Shown: positions 16,806 through 24,604 of the stretch, in pieces
Numbering within the stretch: the first letter of the stretch is position 1
How the letters are laid out: the number at the start of each line of letters is the position of its first letter
Assembly: GCF_000308575.1 (NCBI RefSeq)
Contig: NZ_BAFZ01000068.1
Span: forward strand, 1 to 64,000
DNA: 64,000 bases
DNA from: Nocardia exalbida NBRC 100660
GTDB lineage: Bacteria > Actinomycetota > Actinomycetes > Mycobacteriales > Mycobacteriaceae
Direction: 5' to 3'
Translations under genes and position numbers: made by a program
The notes under the pieces: model-generated
The model's database searches: none
What the model saw: only the letters and a program-made list of their open reading frames with translations
What the model was told of the DNA's origin: nothing

Positions 16806-17243
16806 GTGGACGACCTCGATCGGCGGATTCTCGCGCAACTGCTGAAGAACGCCCGCGCTTCGTTCCAGGAGATCGGCGGCGCGGTCGGATTGTCCGCACC
16901 GGCGGTGAAACGGCGGGTCGACCGGCTGGTCGCGGCCAAGCAGATCACCGGGTTCACCGCGCTGGTCAATCCCGCGGCGCTGGGTTGGAAGACCGAGGCG
17001 TACGTCGAGGTGTACTACCGCGACAACATCTCCCCGGCCGAACTCAAGCGCAGTCTGGAACCGATCCCGCAGGTGGTCGGTGTCTGGACGATCGCGGGCG
17101 AGGCCGACGCGCTGGTGCACGTGATGGCCACCGACATGGCCGAGATCGAGGTGACCGTGGAACGGATCCGGGAGAACGCTCGGGTCGGGCGTACCCGCAG
17201 CGCCATCGTCATGTCCCGGATTCTGGAGCGCCCGCGCACCTGA
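16806..17243 (+). CDS. Lrp/AsnC family transcriptional regulator
   Basis: A 145-residue feast/famine regulator. An N-terminal winged helix (LDRRILAQLLKNARASFQEI, then GLSAPAVKRRVDRLV) is followed by the RAM effector domain (TEAYVEVYYRDN, VVGVWTIAGEADALVHVMAT). Such proteins form dimers to octamers and respond to amino acids. The GTG at 16806 is chosen because GAGAAGG precedes it and the upstream residues are not part of the family. Its divergent neighbour is a dimethylargininase-like gene, so methylated arginine, arginine or a derived amino acid is the likely effector. The repeats between the two genes are candidate binding sites. Confidence 0.92.
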   Translation: MDDLDRRILAQLLKNARASFQEIGGAVGLSAPAVKRRVDRLVAAKQITGFTALVNPAALGWKTEAYVEVYYRDNISPAELKRSLEPIPQVVGVWTIAGEADALVHVMATDMAEIEVTVERIRENARVGRTRSAIVMSRILERPRT

Positions 17244-17343
17244 TCCGGCGGCGCCCGCGCGCCGGTAGCCGGTGGCAGTCCCGGAATGCGCAGCGCCCGA
17301 CCCGGACCGATCTGTCCGGACCCGCCCCCATATGGTGGACCGC

Positions 17344-17979
17344 ATGTCCGACGTACGTGCCAGCTATCTGACCGACGGGGCCGAGATCTACCGTCGCTCG
17401 TTCGCGACGATCCGCGCCGAGGCCGATCTCGGCGGGTTCCCGCCGGATGTGGCACAGGTGGTCGTACGGATGATCCACGGCTGCGGTCAGGTGGATCTCG
17501 CCGCGGATATCGCCTACACCCCCGGTGTGGTCGCCTCGGCGCGGGCGGCGCTGCGCGCGGGCGCGCCGATTCTCTGTGACGCGACCATGGTGGCCTCGGG
17601 TGTGACCAGGAAACGACTGCCCGCGGGCAACGAGGTCGTCTGCACCCTCGCCGATCCGCGCGTGCCGGAGCTGGCCGCGGCCAAGGGCACCACCCGCTCC
17701 GCCGCCGCGCTCGACCTGTGGCGCGACCGTCTCGACGGCGCCGTCGTCGCGATCGGCAACGCGCCGACGGCGCTGTTCCATCTGCTCGACATGCTCGACG
17801 CGGGAGCGCCCCGGCCCGCCGCCGTGCTCGGCATCCCGGTCGGATTCATCGGTGCGGCCGAATCCAAAGACGCGCTGATCGAATTCGGCGGCGTCGAATA
17901 CCTCACGGTGCGCGGCAGGCGCGGCGGCAGCGCCATCACCGCGTCCGCGTTGAACGCGATTGCGAGCGAACAGGAATGA
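17344..17979 (+). CDS. cobH: Precorrin-8X methylmutase CobH
   Basis: A 211-residue CobH/CbiC, which moves the C-11 methyl of precorrin-8X to C-12 to give hydrogenobyrinic acid. The catalytic histidine is His45 in RMIHGCGQVD, and the substrate-binding IGNAPTALFHLLD and GIPVGFIGAAESKDAL regions are intact. ATG 17344 is used because the upstream extension is Pro/Arg-rich and not part of the family; ATG-type starts at 17332 or 17335 cannot be excluded. The gene overlaps cobIJ by four bases (ATGA), so the two are translationally coupled. The position matches Rv2065. Confidence 0.96.
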   Translation: MSDVRASYLTDGAEIYRRSFATIRAEADLGGFPPDVAQVVVRMIHGCGQVDLAADIAYTPGVVASARAALRAGAPILCDATMVASGVTRKRLPAGNEVVCTLADPRVPELAAAKGTTRSAAALDLWRDRLDGAVVAIGNAPTALFHLLDMLDAGAPRPAAVLGIPVGFIGAAESKDALIEFGGVEYLTVRGRRGGSAITASALNAIASEQE

Positions 17980-19544
17980 CCACGCCGGGCAAGCTGTGGG
18001 GCGTCGGGCTCGGACCGGGCGATCCCGAATTGGTGACGGTCAAAGCGGCGAATGTGATCGGCGCGGCCGACGTCGTCGCATTCCACAGCGCGCGCCACGG
18101 CCGCAGCATCTCCCGCCGCATCGCGGCGCCGTACATGCGCCCCGGCCAACTGGAGGAGCATCTCGTCTACCCGGTGACCACCGAGACCACCGATCATCCC
18201 GGCGGTTACCAGGGCGCGATCGACGAGTTCTACGAACAGGCCGCCGAGCGGCTGGCCGGGCACCTCGCCGCGGGCCGTTCGGTCGCGCTGCTCGCCGCGG
18301 GCGACCCGCTGTTCTACAGCTCGTACATGCACATGCACCGGCGGCTGGCCGACCGGTTCGACGCCGAGATCATCCCCGGCATCACCTCCGTGAGCGCGGC
18401 GTCGGCAGCGCTGGGGACCCCGCTGGTCGAGGGCGAACAGGTGCTCACCGTGCTGCCCGGCACCATGCCGGTCGACGAGCTCACCCGGCGGCTGCGCACG
18501 ACCGACGCGGCCGCGATCATGAAACTGGGGCGCACCTATCCCGGTGTGCGCCGAGCGCTTTCGGATTCCGGACGGCTCGCCGGCGCGTACTACGTCGAGC
18601 GCGCGAGCACCACTCAGCAGCGCGTGCTGCACGCGGGCGCGGTCGACGACGCGGAGGTGCCCTACTTCGCCATCGCCCTCGTGCCGGGCCCCGAACCGAC
18701 CACGCCGCTGCCGCGCCTCGAAGCGGAGGCGGCCGCGGCTCAGCGGGTCGCCGACGCGGCGACGACCGCGGGCGTCGGTGAGGTCGTGGTGGTGGGACTC
18801 GGTCCCGGCGCGCCGGAGTGGACCACCGACGAGGTGCGCGCGGCGTTGACGGACGCCACCGATCTGGTCGGCTACACCACCTACCTGAACCGGGTGCCCG
18901 AGCGCCCGGGGCAGCGCCGGCATGCCAGCGACAACCGGGTCGAGTCCGAGCGCGCGGCCATGGCCCTGGATCTGGCCAAGCGCGGCGCGCGAGTCGCGGT
19001 CGTCTCCTCGGGAGATCCCGGGGTGTTCGCGATGGCGGCGGCAGTGCTGGAGGAATCGGGCGATCCGCAGTGGAGCGGGGTGCCGGTCCGGGTGCTGCCC
19101 GGCCTCACTGCGGCCAACGCGGTGGCCAGCCGGGTGGGCGCGCCGCTCGGGCACGACTACGCGATGATCTCGCTCTCCGACCGGCTCAAGCCGTGGGAGG
19201 TCGTGGCGCAGCGGCTTTCCGCTGTCGCGGCGGCCGATATGGCGATCGCGATCTACAACCCGGCGTCCTCGCAACGCACCTGGCAGGTCGGCGCGATGCG
19301 CGACCTGCTGCTGGAGCATCGCAAACCGGACACGCCCGTCGTCGTCGGGCGCGACGTCGGCGGACCCACCGAATCCGTCCGGGTGGTGTCGCTCGGCGAC
19401 CTCGACCCCGACGAGGTGGACATGCGTACGCTGCTGATCATCGGCGCGTCCACCACCACGGCGCGCGAGACCGACGCGGGCACACGGGTCTACACCTCCC
19501 GCCGTTACGATCGCGCGCACGACGCGGCCGTCGGCGGCGCGTAA
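17976..19544 (+). CDS. cobIJ: CobI-CobJ fusion, precorrin-2 C20- and precorrin-3B C17-methyltransferase
   Basis: A 522-residue fusion of two SAM-dependent uroporphyrin-III-type methyltransferases. The N-terminal CobI half (about residues 1-245) starts GVGLGPGDPELVTVKAANVI and contains AAGDPLFYSSYMHMHRRL; it methylates precorrin-2 at C-20. The C-terminal CobJ half (from about residue 268) starts VVVVGLGPGAPEWTTDEVR and contains VVSSGDPGVFAMAAAV; it methylates C-17 with ring contraction. The same fusion is known in mycobacteria (Rv2066). The ATG overlaps the cobH stop. Both halves keep the glycine-rich SAM loop, so both activities are likely intact. Confidence 0.96.
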   Translation: MTTPGKLWGVGLGPGDPELVTVKAANVIGAADVVAFHSARHGRSISRRIAAPYMRPGQLEEHLVYPVTTETTDHPGGYQGAIDEFYEQAAERLAGHLAAGRSVALLAAGDPLFYSSYMHMHRRLADRFDAEIIPGITSVSAASAALGTPLVEGEQVLTVLPGTMPVDELTRRLRTTDAAAIMKLGRTYPGVRRALSDSGRLAGAYYVERASTTQQRVLHAGAVDDAEVPYFAIALVPGPEPTTPLPRLEAEAAAAQRVADAATTAGVGEVVVVGLGPGAPEWTTDEVRAALTDATDLVGYTTYLNRVPERPGQRRHASDNRVESERAAMALDLAKRGARVAVVSSGDPGVFAMAAAVLEESGDPQWSGVPVRVLPGLTAANAVASRVGAPLGHDYAMISLSDRLKPWEVVAQRLSAVAAADMAIAIYNPASSQRTWQVGAMRDLLLEHRKPDTPVVVGRDVGGPTESVRVVSLGDLDPDEVDMRTLLIIGASTTTARETDAGTRVYTSRRYDRAHDAAVGGA

Positions 19545-19576
19545 GATCGCCTGACGCACCGACGATCGGAGGGACC

Positions 19577-19972
19577 TTGGCCGCGACACTGCCGGAGCTG
19601 ACGCTGCGCGCTCGCGCCTTGGAGGCCAGGGCCACCGCGAGCGAACAAGCGCTCGACGAGCAGGGCGAGGTCCTCAACGAACTCGCGGCGCTGACCAGGA
19701 AGGCGCTCGACGGCATCGGCCGGATCGACCGGCGCGCGGAGACCATCGGGGAAGCCGTCGGCGAGCTTCGCCGGGATGTCGGGAACCTGCGCGAGAATGT
19801 GGGTGAACTCAACCGCAGGGTCACCGTGCTCGAACAAGGACAGATCCGGCTGGAACAGGGCCAGACCGCGCTGGCCCACGGCCAGGCGCAGCTCGAACAG
19901 GGACAGGCGCGACTGGAGCAGGGCATGGCGCAGGTGCTCGCCCGGCTCGACAAGTTGACCGGCGACGCCTGA
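19577..19972 (+). CDS. Coiled-coil protein with LEQGQ heptad repeats
   Basis: A 131-residue hydrophilic protein with no recognised family. It is predicted to be almost wholly helical. Residues from about 88 onward repeat with a seven-residue period (VLEQGQI, RLEQGQT, ALAHGQA, QLEQGQA, RLEQGMA), an unusual heptad with Gly-Gln at fixed positions. The first half, EVLNELAALTRKALDGIGRI, resembles other amphipathic helices. A dimer or trimer coiled coil, perhaps a scaffold, is inferred. The TTG at 19577 follows GGAGGGACC, and no other start fits. It lies 32 bases after cobIJ and may be read from the same transcript, but a role in cobalamin synthesis is not established. Confidence 0.7.
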   Translation: MAATLPELTLRARALEARATASEQALDEQGEVLNELAALTRKALDGIGRIDRRAETIGEAVGELRRDVGNLRENVGELNRRVTVLEQGQIRLEQGQTALAHGQAQLEQGQARLEQGMAQVLARLDKLTGDA

Positions 19973-19988
19973 CCCGCCCCGTTCCGGT

Positions 19989-20009
19989 AACATTCCACTA
20001 TGGAATGTT
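19989..20009. promoter_or_regulatory. Perfect palindrome, probable PadR operator
   Basis: AACATTCCA and TGGAATGTT are exact reverse complements separated by CTA. The site ends 20 bases before the padR start codon, overlapping the expected promoter or leader. PadR proteins bind inverted repeats with ACAT/ATGT-type arms and often repress themselves, so autoregulation is likely. Confidence 0.7.
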
Positions 20010-20029
20010 GAGAGCGAAGGGAGCAGTCG

Positions 20030-20560
20030 TTGACCAACACCGCGACCAAGCACAAACCACTGAACTCGACGGCGGCGTCGTTGCTCGGATTTCTGCACGA
20101 AGGGCCCATGTCGGGATGGGATCTGGTGACCCGGGCCCAGGACCGGATCGGCGACTTCTGGACGATCACGCAGAGCCAGGTCTACCGGGAACTCGCCACG
20201 ATGGACGCGGCGGGCCTGGTCGAGAAGGGCGAGACCGGAGCGAGGGAACGCACGCCCTATCGCATCACCGACGCGGGGCGCGAAGCGTTCCTGGAGTGGG
20301 TCGCCCGCGATCCCGGCGGGGAGACCATCCGGGTGCCGTTGCTGCTGACGCTCTCCTTCGGTGAGCATCTCGATCGCGGCCGGCTCGACGGCATCGTCGC
20401 GGCCAATCGCGAGATCCATCAGGCGCGGCTCACGCGGTATCTCGCCGAAGATCCGGAGGGAAAGCCCACGTTCGCCCGCGCCACACTGGACTTCGGGATC
20501 CGCTACGAGCGGGCGGTGCTGGAGTGGTTCGACCATCTGCCGGAGTTGCTCGACAGCTGA
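20030..20560 (+). CDS. PadR family transcriptional regulator
   Basis: A 176-residue PadR-like regulator. The winged helix covers about residues 12-90 (NSTAASLLGFLHEGPMSGWD, then TQSQVYRELATMDAAGLVEK and TPYRITDAGREAFLEW), followed by a C-terminal helical dimerisation region with a Vir-like arrangement. The TTG at 20030 is preceded by AGCGAAGGGAG at good distance. A perfect 9+3+9 palindrome just upstream is the likely operator. Neighbours are the coiled-coil gene upstream and cobK converging from the right, so its regulon is not evident beyond itself. Members of this family commonly sense aromatic acids or drugs. Confidence 0.9.
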   Translation: MTNTATKHKPLNSTAASLLGFLHEGPMSGWDLVTRAQDRIGDFWTITQSQVYRELATMDAAGLVEKGETGARERTPYRITDAGREAFLEWVARDPGGETIRVPLLLTLSFGEHLDRGRLDGIVAANREIHQARLTRYLAEDPEGKPTFARATLDFGIRYERAVLEWFDHLPELLDS

Positions 20561-20576
20561 TCGGTGCGAGACCGAC

Positions 20577-21326
20577 TCATGAGCGCCGGCTTCGCCTGCC
20601 GCGCAACCAATTCAGTGCCTGCTCGGGTGATTCCACGACCGGCGCTCCCACGGGCAGCGGCGGGCGGTCCACGACGACGACCGGAATTCCGGCCGCGCGG
20701 GCGGCGGCGAGTTTGGCTTCGGTCTGCTCGCCGCCGCTGTCCTTGGTGACGAGCACGTCGATCCGGCGCTCGGCGAGCAGCCGCGATTCGTCCTCCACCG
20801 CGAAGGGCCCACGGGCGAGGAGCACTTCGTGTCGCGGCGGCAGCGCGCCTTCGGGCGGGTCGATGGCGCGGATCAGGAACCATTGCCGGACCGATCCCGC
20901 GAACGCGTCGACGCCTTGCCTGCCGATCGTCAGGAAGACTCGCTCGCCGTGGGCGGCCGCTTCCCTCGCCGCGGCGGGGAGATCGGGTACCCGCACCCAC
21001 CGGTCCCCCGGCCGCTCCACCCATCCGGGCCGCCGCAGGTGCACCAGCGGCACACCGGAGGCACGCGCGGCCGCCGCCGCGTTGGCGCTGATGGCCGCCG
21101 CGAACGGATGGGTGGCGTCGACGATCGCGGCCGTCTCGTCGGCCGCGAGCCAGGCGCGCAGTCCCTCGGCGCCGCCGAAACCGCCGACGCGGACCGCCCC
21201 CTCCGGGAGCAAGGGTGCGCGCACACGACCGGCGAGCGAGGAGACGATATCGAATCCTCGCTCGCCGGAGGCGATATGGGCCAGCTCCCGCGCTTCCCGG
21301 GTGCCGCCCAGAATCAGAACTCTCAG
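20577..21326 (-). CDS. cobK: Precorrin-6A reductase CobK
   Basis: A protein of about 249 residues that reduces precorrin-6A to dihydro-precorrin-6B with NADPH. The Rossmann start VLILGGTREARELAHIASG, the DATHPFAAAISANA segment and VFLTIGRQGVDAFAG are typical; VTKDSGGEQTEAKLAAARAA closes the second domain. No ATG, GTG or TTG exists close to the Rossmann start. The most likely initiator is CTG 21326, which overlaps the stop of the upstream exported-protein gene; an in-frame start at 21518 would add arginine-rich shadow sequence. Translational coupling is therefore inferred. In mycobacteria cobM lies directly upstream of cobK; here it is replaced by the exported-protein gene. Confidence 0.93.
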   Translation of the reverse strand: MRVLILGGTREARELAHIASGERGFDIVSSLAGRVRAPLLPEGAVRVGGFGGAEGLRAWLAADETAAIVDATHPFAAAISANAAAAARASGVPLVHLRRPGWVERPGDRWVRVPDLPAAAREAAAHGERVFLTIGRQGVDAFAGSVRQWFLIRAIDPPEGALPPRHEVLLARGPFAVEDESRLLAERRIDVLVTKDSGGEQTEAKLAAARAAGIPVVVVDRPPLPVGAPVVESPEQALNWLRGRRSRRS

Positions 21327-21940
21327 GGCTGGCCGCTGAAGTAGGCGATACCCGCGTTCAGCAGCGAAGGCCCGCCCGCGACGGCCAGACCGATCAGCGC
21401 GCCGAGCACCGCGCCCGGCAGGATGCCGACACCGAAGAAGACGATGCCGATGGCGGCGCCGATCAGGCCGCCGACCAGAGCGCCGAGCGAGGCGCGCTGC
21501 AACTCGGCGAAGAACCACTCCTGCGCGCCGATGAACTCGGCGGCGACCGGCGCGTTCGCGGTCGGCGCGACCTGCGGGGTCAACGTCAGCTGCCTGCCCT
21601 CGTCGGCGACGGCCGCCGCGATGTTCACCTCTTGGCCCTTGGCCGTCGCGGTGAGCGGAATGCTGGTGACGGTCTCGCCCGCGGAGTTCTTCAGGGTGAC
21701 CGACCGGTTGTCGGTGTCGACGCTGAACGCGCCGCCGGTCACACTGGTGACGACCGATTTACCCGCGTCGGCGAGCTGCAACGCGTAGCCGACGCCCTGG
21801 TCCGTGCCCGTGACGGTGGGCGCGGCCGCGGACTGGTCCTGCGCCGCGGGCGGCGTGGGAGCGGCGTAGGAGGTCCCGGCGGTGACTCCGGTGGCGGCGA
21901 CGGCCAGCAACGCGGTAGCGGCGAACTTCTTGTATCTCAT
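21323..21940 (-). CDS. Exported glycine-zipper protein (paralog 2)
   Basis: A 205-residue exported protein similar to the one at 3550-4074. It has a signal peptide (MRYKKFAATALLAVAATGVT, cleavage probably after SYA), a Pro/Ala/Gln linker, and a middle domain that includes GVGYALQLADAGKSVVTSVT and RSVTLKNSAGETVTSI. The C-terminal hydrophobic glycine-zipper region is GALVGGLIGAAIGIVFFGVG and ILPGAVLGALIGLAVAGG. Its function is unknown. It sits between cobL and cobK on the same strand, where cobM is found in mycobacteria, and its TGA overlaps the probable CTG start of cobK. An export or membrane role connected with corrinoids or metals can be imagined but has no direct evidence. Confidence 0.78.
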   Translation of the reverse strand: MRYKKFAATALLAVAATGVTAGTSYAAPTPPAAQDQSAAAPTVTGTDQGVGYALQLADAGKSVVTSVTGGAFSVDTDNRSVTLKNSAGETVTSIPLTATAKGQEVNIAAAVADEGRQLTLTPQVAPTANAPVAAEFIGAQEWFFAELQRASLGALVGGLIGAAIGIVFFGVGILPGAVLGALIGLAVAGGPSLLNAGIAYFSGQP

Positions 21941-22018
21941 CTATCTCCCCAACAGGAATCGGATTTCCGGTCATGACCGGAACTCGGCCCCGACCCTACC
22001 GCGTGACCGGTAACGTGT

Positions 22019-23284
22019 TCACCCCTCTGCGGGGAACGCCGCCGCGGTTTTCACCACCGACCACTGCGTCACGGGAAGCTGCGGGCGCCAAGCGGTGAAA
22101 GACCCCAGGGGCTCCCCGCGATAGATCTGGAACTTCCGCAAGACGCCGCCCTGGGCACTCGACCAGCTGAGCAGCAGTGATTCCGATTCGGCGGTCACCG
22201 CGTTCGCGACGAGCCTGCCGCGTGGGCGCAACTGCGCCCAGCATGTCTCGAGCAGGCCATCCTGGGTCAGGCCCCCACCCACGAAAATCGCGTCGGGAGT
22301 GACGATTTCGGTGTCGGCGGCGAGTTCGGCACACACCTCGCCGCGCACCAGGATGTGCGGCACGCCCAGCGCCTCCGCGTTGCCCGAGATCTGCCGCCGC
22401 CTGCGCTCGAGCCGTTCGAACGCGACGGCCCGGTTGCCCGGATGTGCCCGGCACCATTCGATGGCGATACTGCCCGACCCGCCGCCCACATCCCACAGCA
22501 GTTCGCCAGGGGCGGGCGCCAGCGCCGCCAGTGTCAGCGCACGGATCTCGTGCTTGGTGAGCTGCCCGTCGCCCCCGAACAATTCGTCCGGCAGCCCGGG
22601 CACGCGCGTGGCACGCGGCTGGTCCGGGTCGGATGCGCAGGTGATCGCCACGATGTTCAACGGATCGCCCGGCGGATGTTCCCACTGGTTCGCGATTCCG
22701 GCGCGGTGCCCTTCGGCGGAACCGCCCAGTTGCTCGAGGACCGTCAGCTCGGAACCGCCGAAACCGTTCCGGCCCAGCAACTGTGCCAAGCGTTGCGGCG
22801 TGTGCTCGTCGGCGCTGAGCACCAGCAGCCGCCTGCGGTCGGCCAACTCCGGCAGCACCGTCGCGAGCGGACGCCCGACCACGCTGACCACCGGCGTTTC
22901 GGCCAGCGCCCACCCCAGCCTGGCGCAGGCCAGCGAAGCCGAAGACGGCTGGGGCAGCACCCGGAGCGCCTGCGGGCCCAGCAGCCGGGCCAAGGTGACG
23001 CCGATCCCGTAGAACATGGGATCGCCGCTGGCCAGGACGCACAATCGCGCGCCGGAATACCGTTCGAACAGGCCGGGCAGCGCGGGCAGCAGCGGCGACG
23101 GCCAGGTCATCCGCCGCGCCGCCACGGTGGGCGGCACGAGTGCGAGCTGGCGCGCGGAACCGAACAGGAACTCGGCGTCGCCGACCGCCTCCCGCGCGGC
23201 GCGACCGAGACCGTCCCAGCCGTCGGCGCCGATGCCCACGACCGCGATCGGCGCGCCGGTCCACGACGCGGGCGCGGCGCTCAC
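22019..23284 (-). CDS. cobL: Precorrin-6Y C5,15-methyltransferase (decarboxylating) CobL
   Basis: A 421-residue bifunctional enzyme. The N-terminal CbiE-like half (about residues 10-215; AVVGIGADGWDGL, LCVLASGDPMFYGIGVTLAR) and the C-terminal CbiT-like half (about residues 235-421; TKHEIRALTLAAL, LLWDVGGGSGSIAIEW, PDAIFVGGGL) together methylate C-5 and C-15 and remove the ring-C acetate carboxyl. Both SAM-binding glycine motifs are intact. The GTG start overlaps the stop of the SDR gene by four bases (GTGA), showing translational coupling. Position and partners match Rv2072c. Confidence 0.96.
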   Translation of the reverse strand: MSAAPASWTGAPIAVVGIGADGWDGLGRAAREAVGDAEFLFGSARQLALVPPTVAARRMTWPSPLLPALPGLFERYSGARLCVLASGDPMFYGIGVTLARLLGPQALRVLPQPSSASLACARLGWALAETPVVSVVGRPLATVLPELADRRRLLVLSADEHTPQRLAQLLGRNGFGGSELTVLEQLGGSAEGHRAGIANQWEHPPGDPLNIVAITCASDPDQPRATRVPGLPDELFGGDGQLTKHEIRALTLAALAPAPGELLWDVGGGSGSIAIEWCRAHPGNRAVAFERLERRRRQISGNAEALGVPHILVRGEVCAELAADTEIVTPDAIFVGGGLTQDGLLETCWAQLRPRGRLVANAVTAESESLLLSWSSAQGGVLRKFQIYRGEPLGSFTAWRPQLPVTQWSVVKTAAAFPAEG

Positions 23285-24036
23285 CGCGGCATCCGACGCC
23301 AGATCGGTTGCGGCAGCAGACGCATCGCGAAGAACACCGGTTGCAGGATCCGGGGTACCCAGACCCGGCTCGCGCCGCGGCGCAAACCCGCGACCACCGC
23401 GCCGGCGACCTGATCAGGAGTACTGGAGAACGGTGCCGGAGACATCCCCTCGGTCATCCGCCCGATGACGAACCCGGGCCGGACCAGAAGCAATCGAACC
23501 CCGCTGCCGTGCAGGGCATCCGCGAGGCCGGAGGCGAATCCGTCGAGTCCCGCCTTGGCCGACCCGTAGACGTAGTTGGGACGCCGGACGCGCACGCCCG
23601 CGACCGAACTGAACACGACGAGCTGTCCCGCCCCTTGCGCGCGCATCAGGTTCGCCAGTGTGGTGAGAACACTCGCCTGGGCGACGAAGTCGGTGTGCAG
23701 GATCGCCGCCGCGTGCGCGGGATCCCGCTCGGCGCGTTGCTGATCGCCGAGCACGCCGAAGGCGAGCACCGCGATGCCGATCGGCCCGTGCTCGGCGGCG
23801 ATCTTCTCCAGCAGCGCCGGATGACTTGCCACGTCGTCGGCGTCGAATTCGACGGCGTGCACTTCGCTCGCGCCCGCCGCAGTGATCTGCGCCCGCTGCG
23901 CGTCCAGTTCGCCGCTGCGCCGGGCCGCCAGAACCACCGCGCGCCCGGGCGCCAGCCGCCGCGCCGCTTCGAGCCCGATCTCGCTGCGACCGCCCAGCAG
24001 CAGTACCGTGCCGTCGGCCAATCCACGCGTTCCCAT
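23281..24036 (-). CDS. SDR oxidoreductase, DprE2-like (Rv2073c position)
   Basis: A 251-residue short-chain dehydrogenase. The cofactor loop is VLLLGGRSEIGLEAARRLAP and the catalytic region VVFSSVAGVRVRRPNYVYGS followed by AK, with Ser, Tyr and Lys in place. VRRPNYVYGSAKAGLDGF and the RPGFV segment closely resemble DprE2, the NADH-dependent reductase that completes decaprenyl-phospho-arabinose synthesis; this may be a paralog with a different substrate because it sits in the cob group as Rv2073c does, away from a dprE1 gene. The C terminus (RILQPVFFAMRLLPQPIWRR) is amphipathic and could touch the membrane. It is the first gene of a coupled group with cobL. Confidence 0.82.
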   Translation of the reverse strand: MGTRGLADGTVLLLGGRSEIGLEAARRLAPGRAVVLAARRSGELDAQRAQITAAGASEVHAVEFDADDVASHPALLEKIAAEHGPIGIAVLAFGVLGDQQRAERDPAHAAAILHTDFVAQASVLTTLANLMRAQGAGQLVVFSSVAGVRVRRPNYVYGSAKAGLDGFASGLADALHGSGVRLLLVRPGFVIGRMTEGMSPAPFSSTPDQVAGAVVAGLRRGASRVWVPRILQPVFFAMRLLPQPIWRRMPR

Positions 24037-24137
24037 GGGGTCAGTCTTTCATTGCCATGGGCGCGGCCCGTCATCGCTCACCTGTCGCGGACCGGGCTGG
24101 TGCGGCGCCGACGCGTGCCGACGGCTACGGTCGGGGG

Positions 24138-24569
24138 ATGCCGACGAGTACTGCTGAGTTGTCGCCCGCCGCCCTCGAGTTCGTCGCCGAACGGCATCTC
24201 GCCACGCTGACGACATTGCGGGCGGACGGAACGCCCCACGTGGTGGCGGTGGGGTTCACCTGGGACCAGGACGCCGGGATCGCGCGCGTGATCACCAACG
24301 ACGGGTCGGTGAAGGTGCGCAACGTGCGCCGCTCCGGATACGCGGCGGTCAGTCAGGTCGACGGGATCCGGTGGATCACCTTGGAGGGCCCGGCCACCGT
24401 GCTCGACGCCCCGGACGACGTCGCCGAGGCGGTCGAGCGGTACGCGGGCCGCTATCGCGTGCCGCGGGAGAACCCGACGCGTGTGGTGATCGCCATCCAG
24501 GTCCGGCGCGTCCTGTCCAGCAGCACGCTCGTCGCACCGGCTACCGACGGGAACGGCGCGGGCGCCTAG
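24138..24569 (+). CDS. PPOX-class F420-dependent enzyme, Rv2074-like
   Basis: A 143-residue split-barrel flavin/deazaflavin oxidoreductase. The barrel is marked by HLATLTTLRADGTPHVVAVG, IARVITNDGSVKVRNVRRSG and RWITLEGPATVLD. In M. tuberculosis the gene in this place, Rv2074, encodes an F420H2-dependent biliverdin reductase, and both sequence type and neighbours fit that assignment. The ATG at 24138 follows GGTCGGGGG; the upstream open part is not conserved. It is divergent from the DprE2-like gene, with about 100 bases between. Substrate assignment is by synteny and should be read as probable. Confidence 0.82.
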   Translation: MPTSTAELSPAALEFVAERHLATLTTLRADGTPHVVAVGFTWDQDAGIARVITNDGSVKVRNVRRSGYAAVSQVDGIRWITLEGPATVLDAPDDVAEAVERYAGRYRVPRENPTRVVIAIQVRRVLSSSTLVAPATDGNGAGA

Positions 24570-24604
24570 CACCTTCGCCGCGACGGCCGGCCTTCAGCCG
24601 TCGA

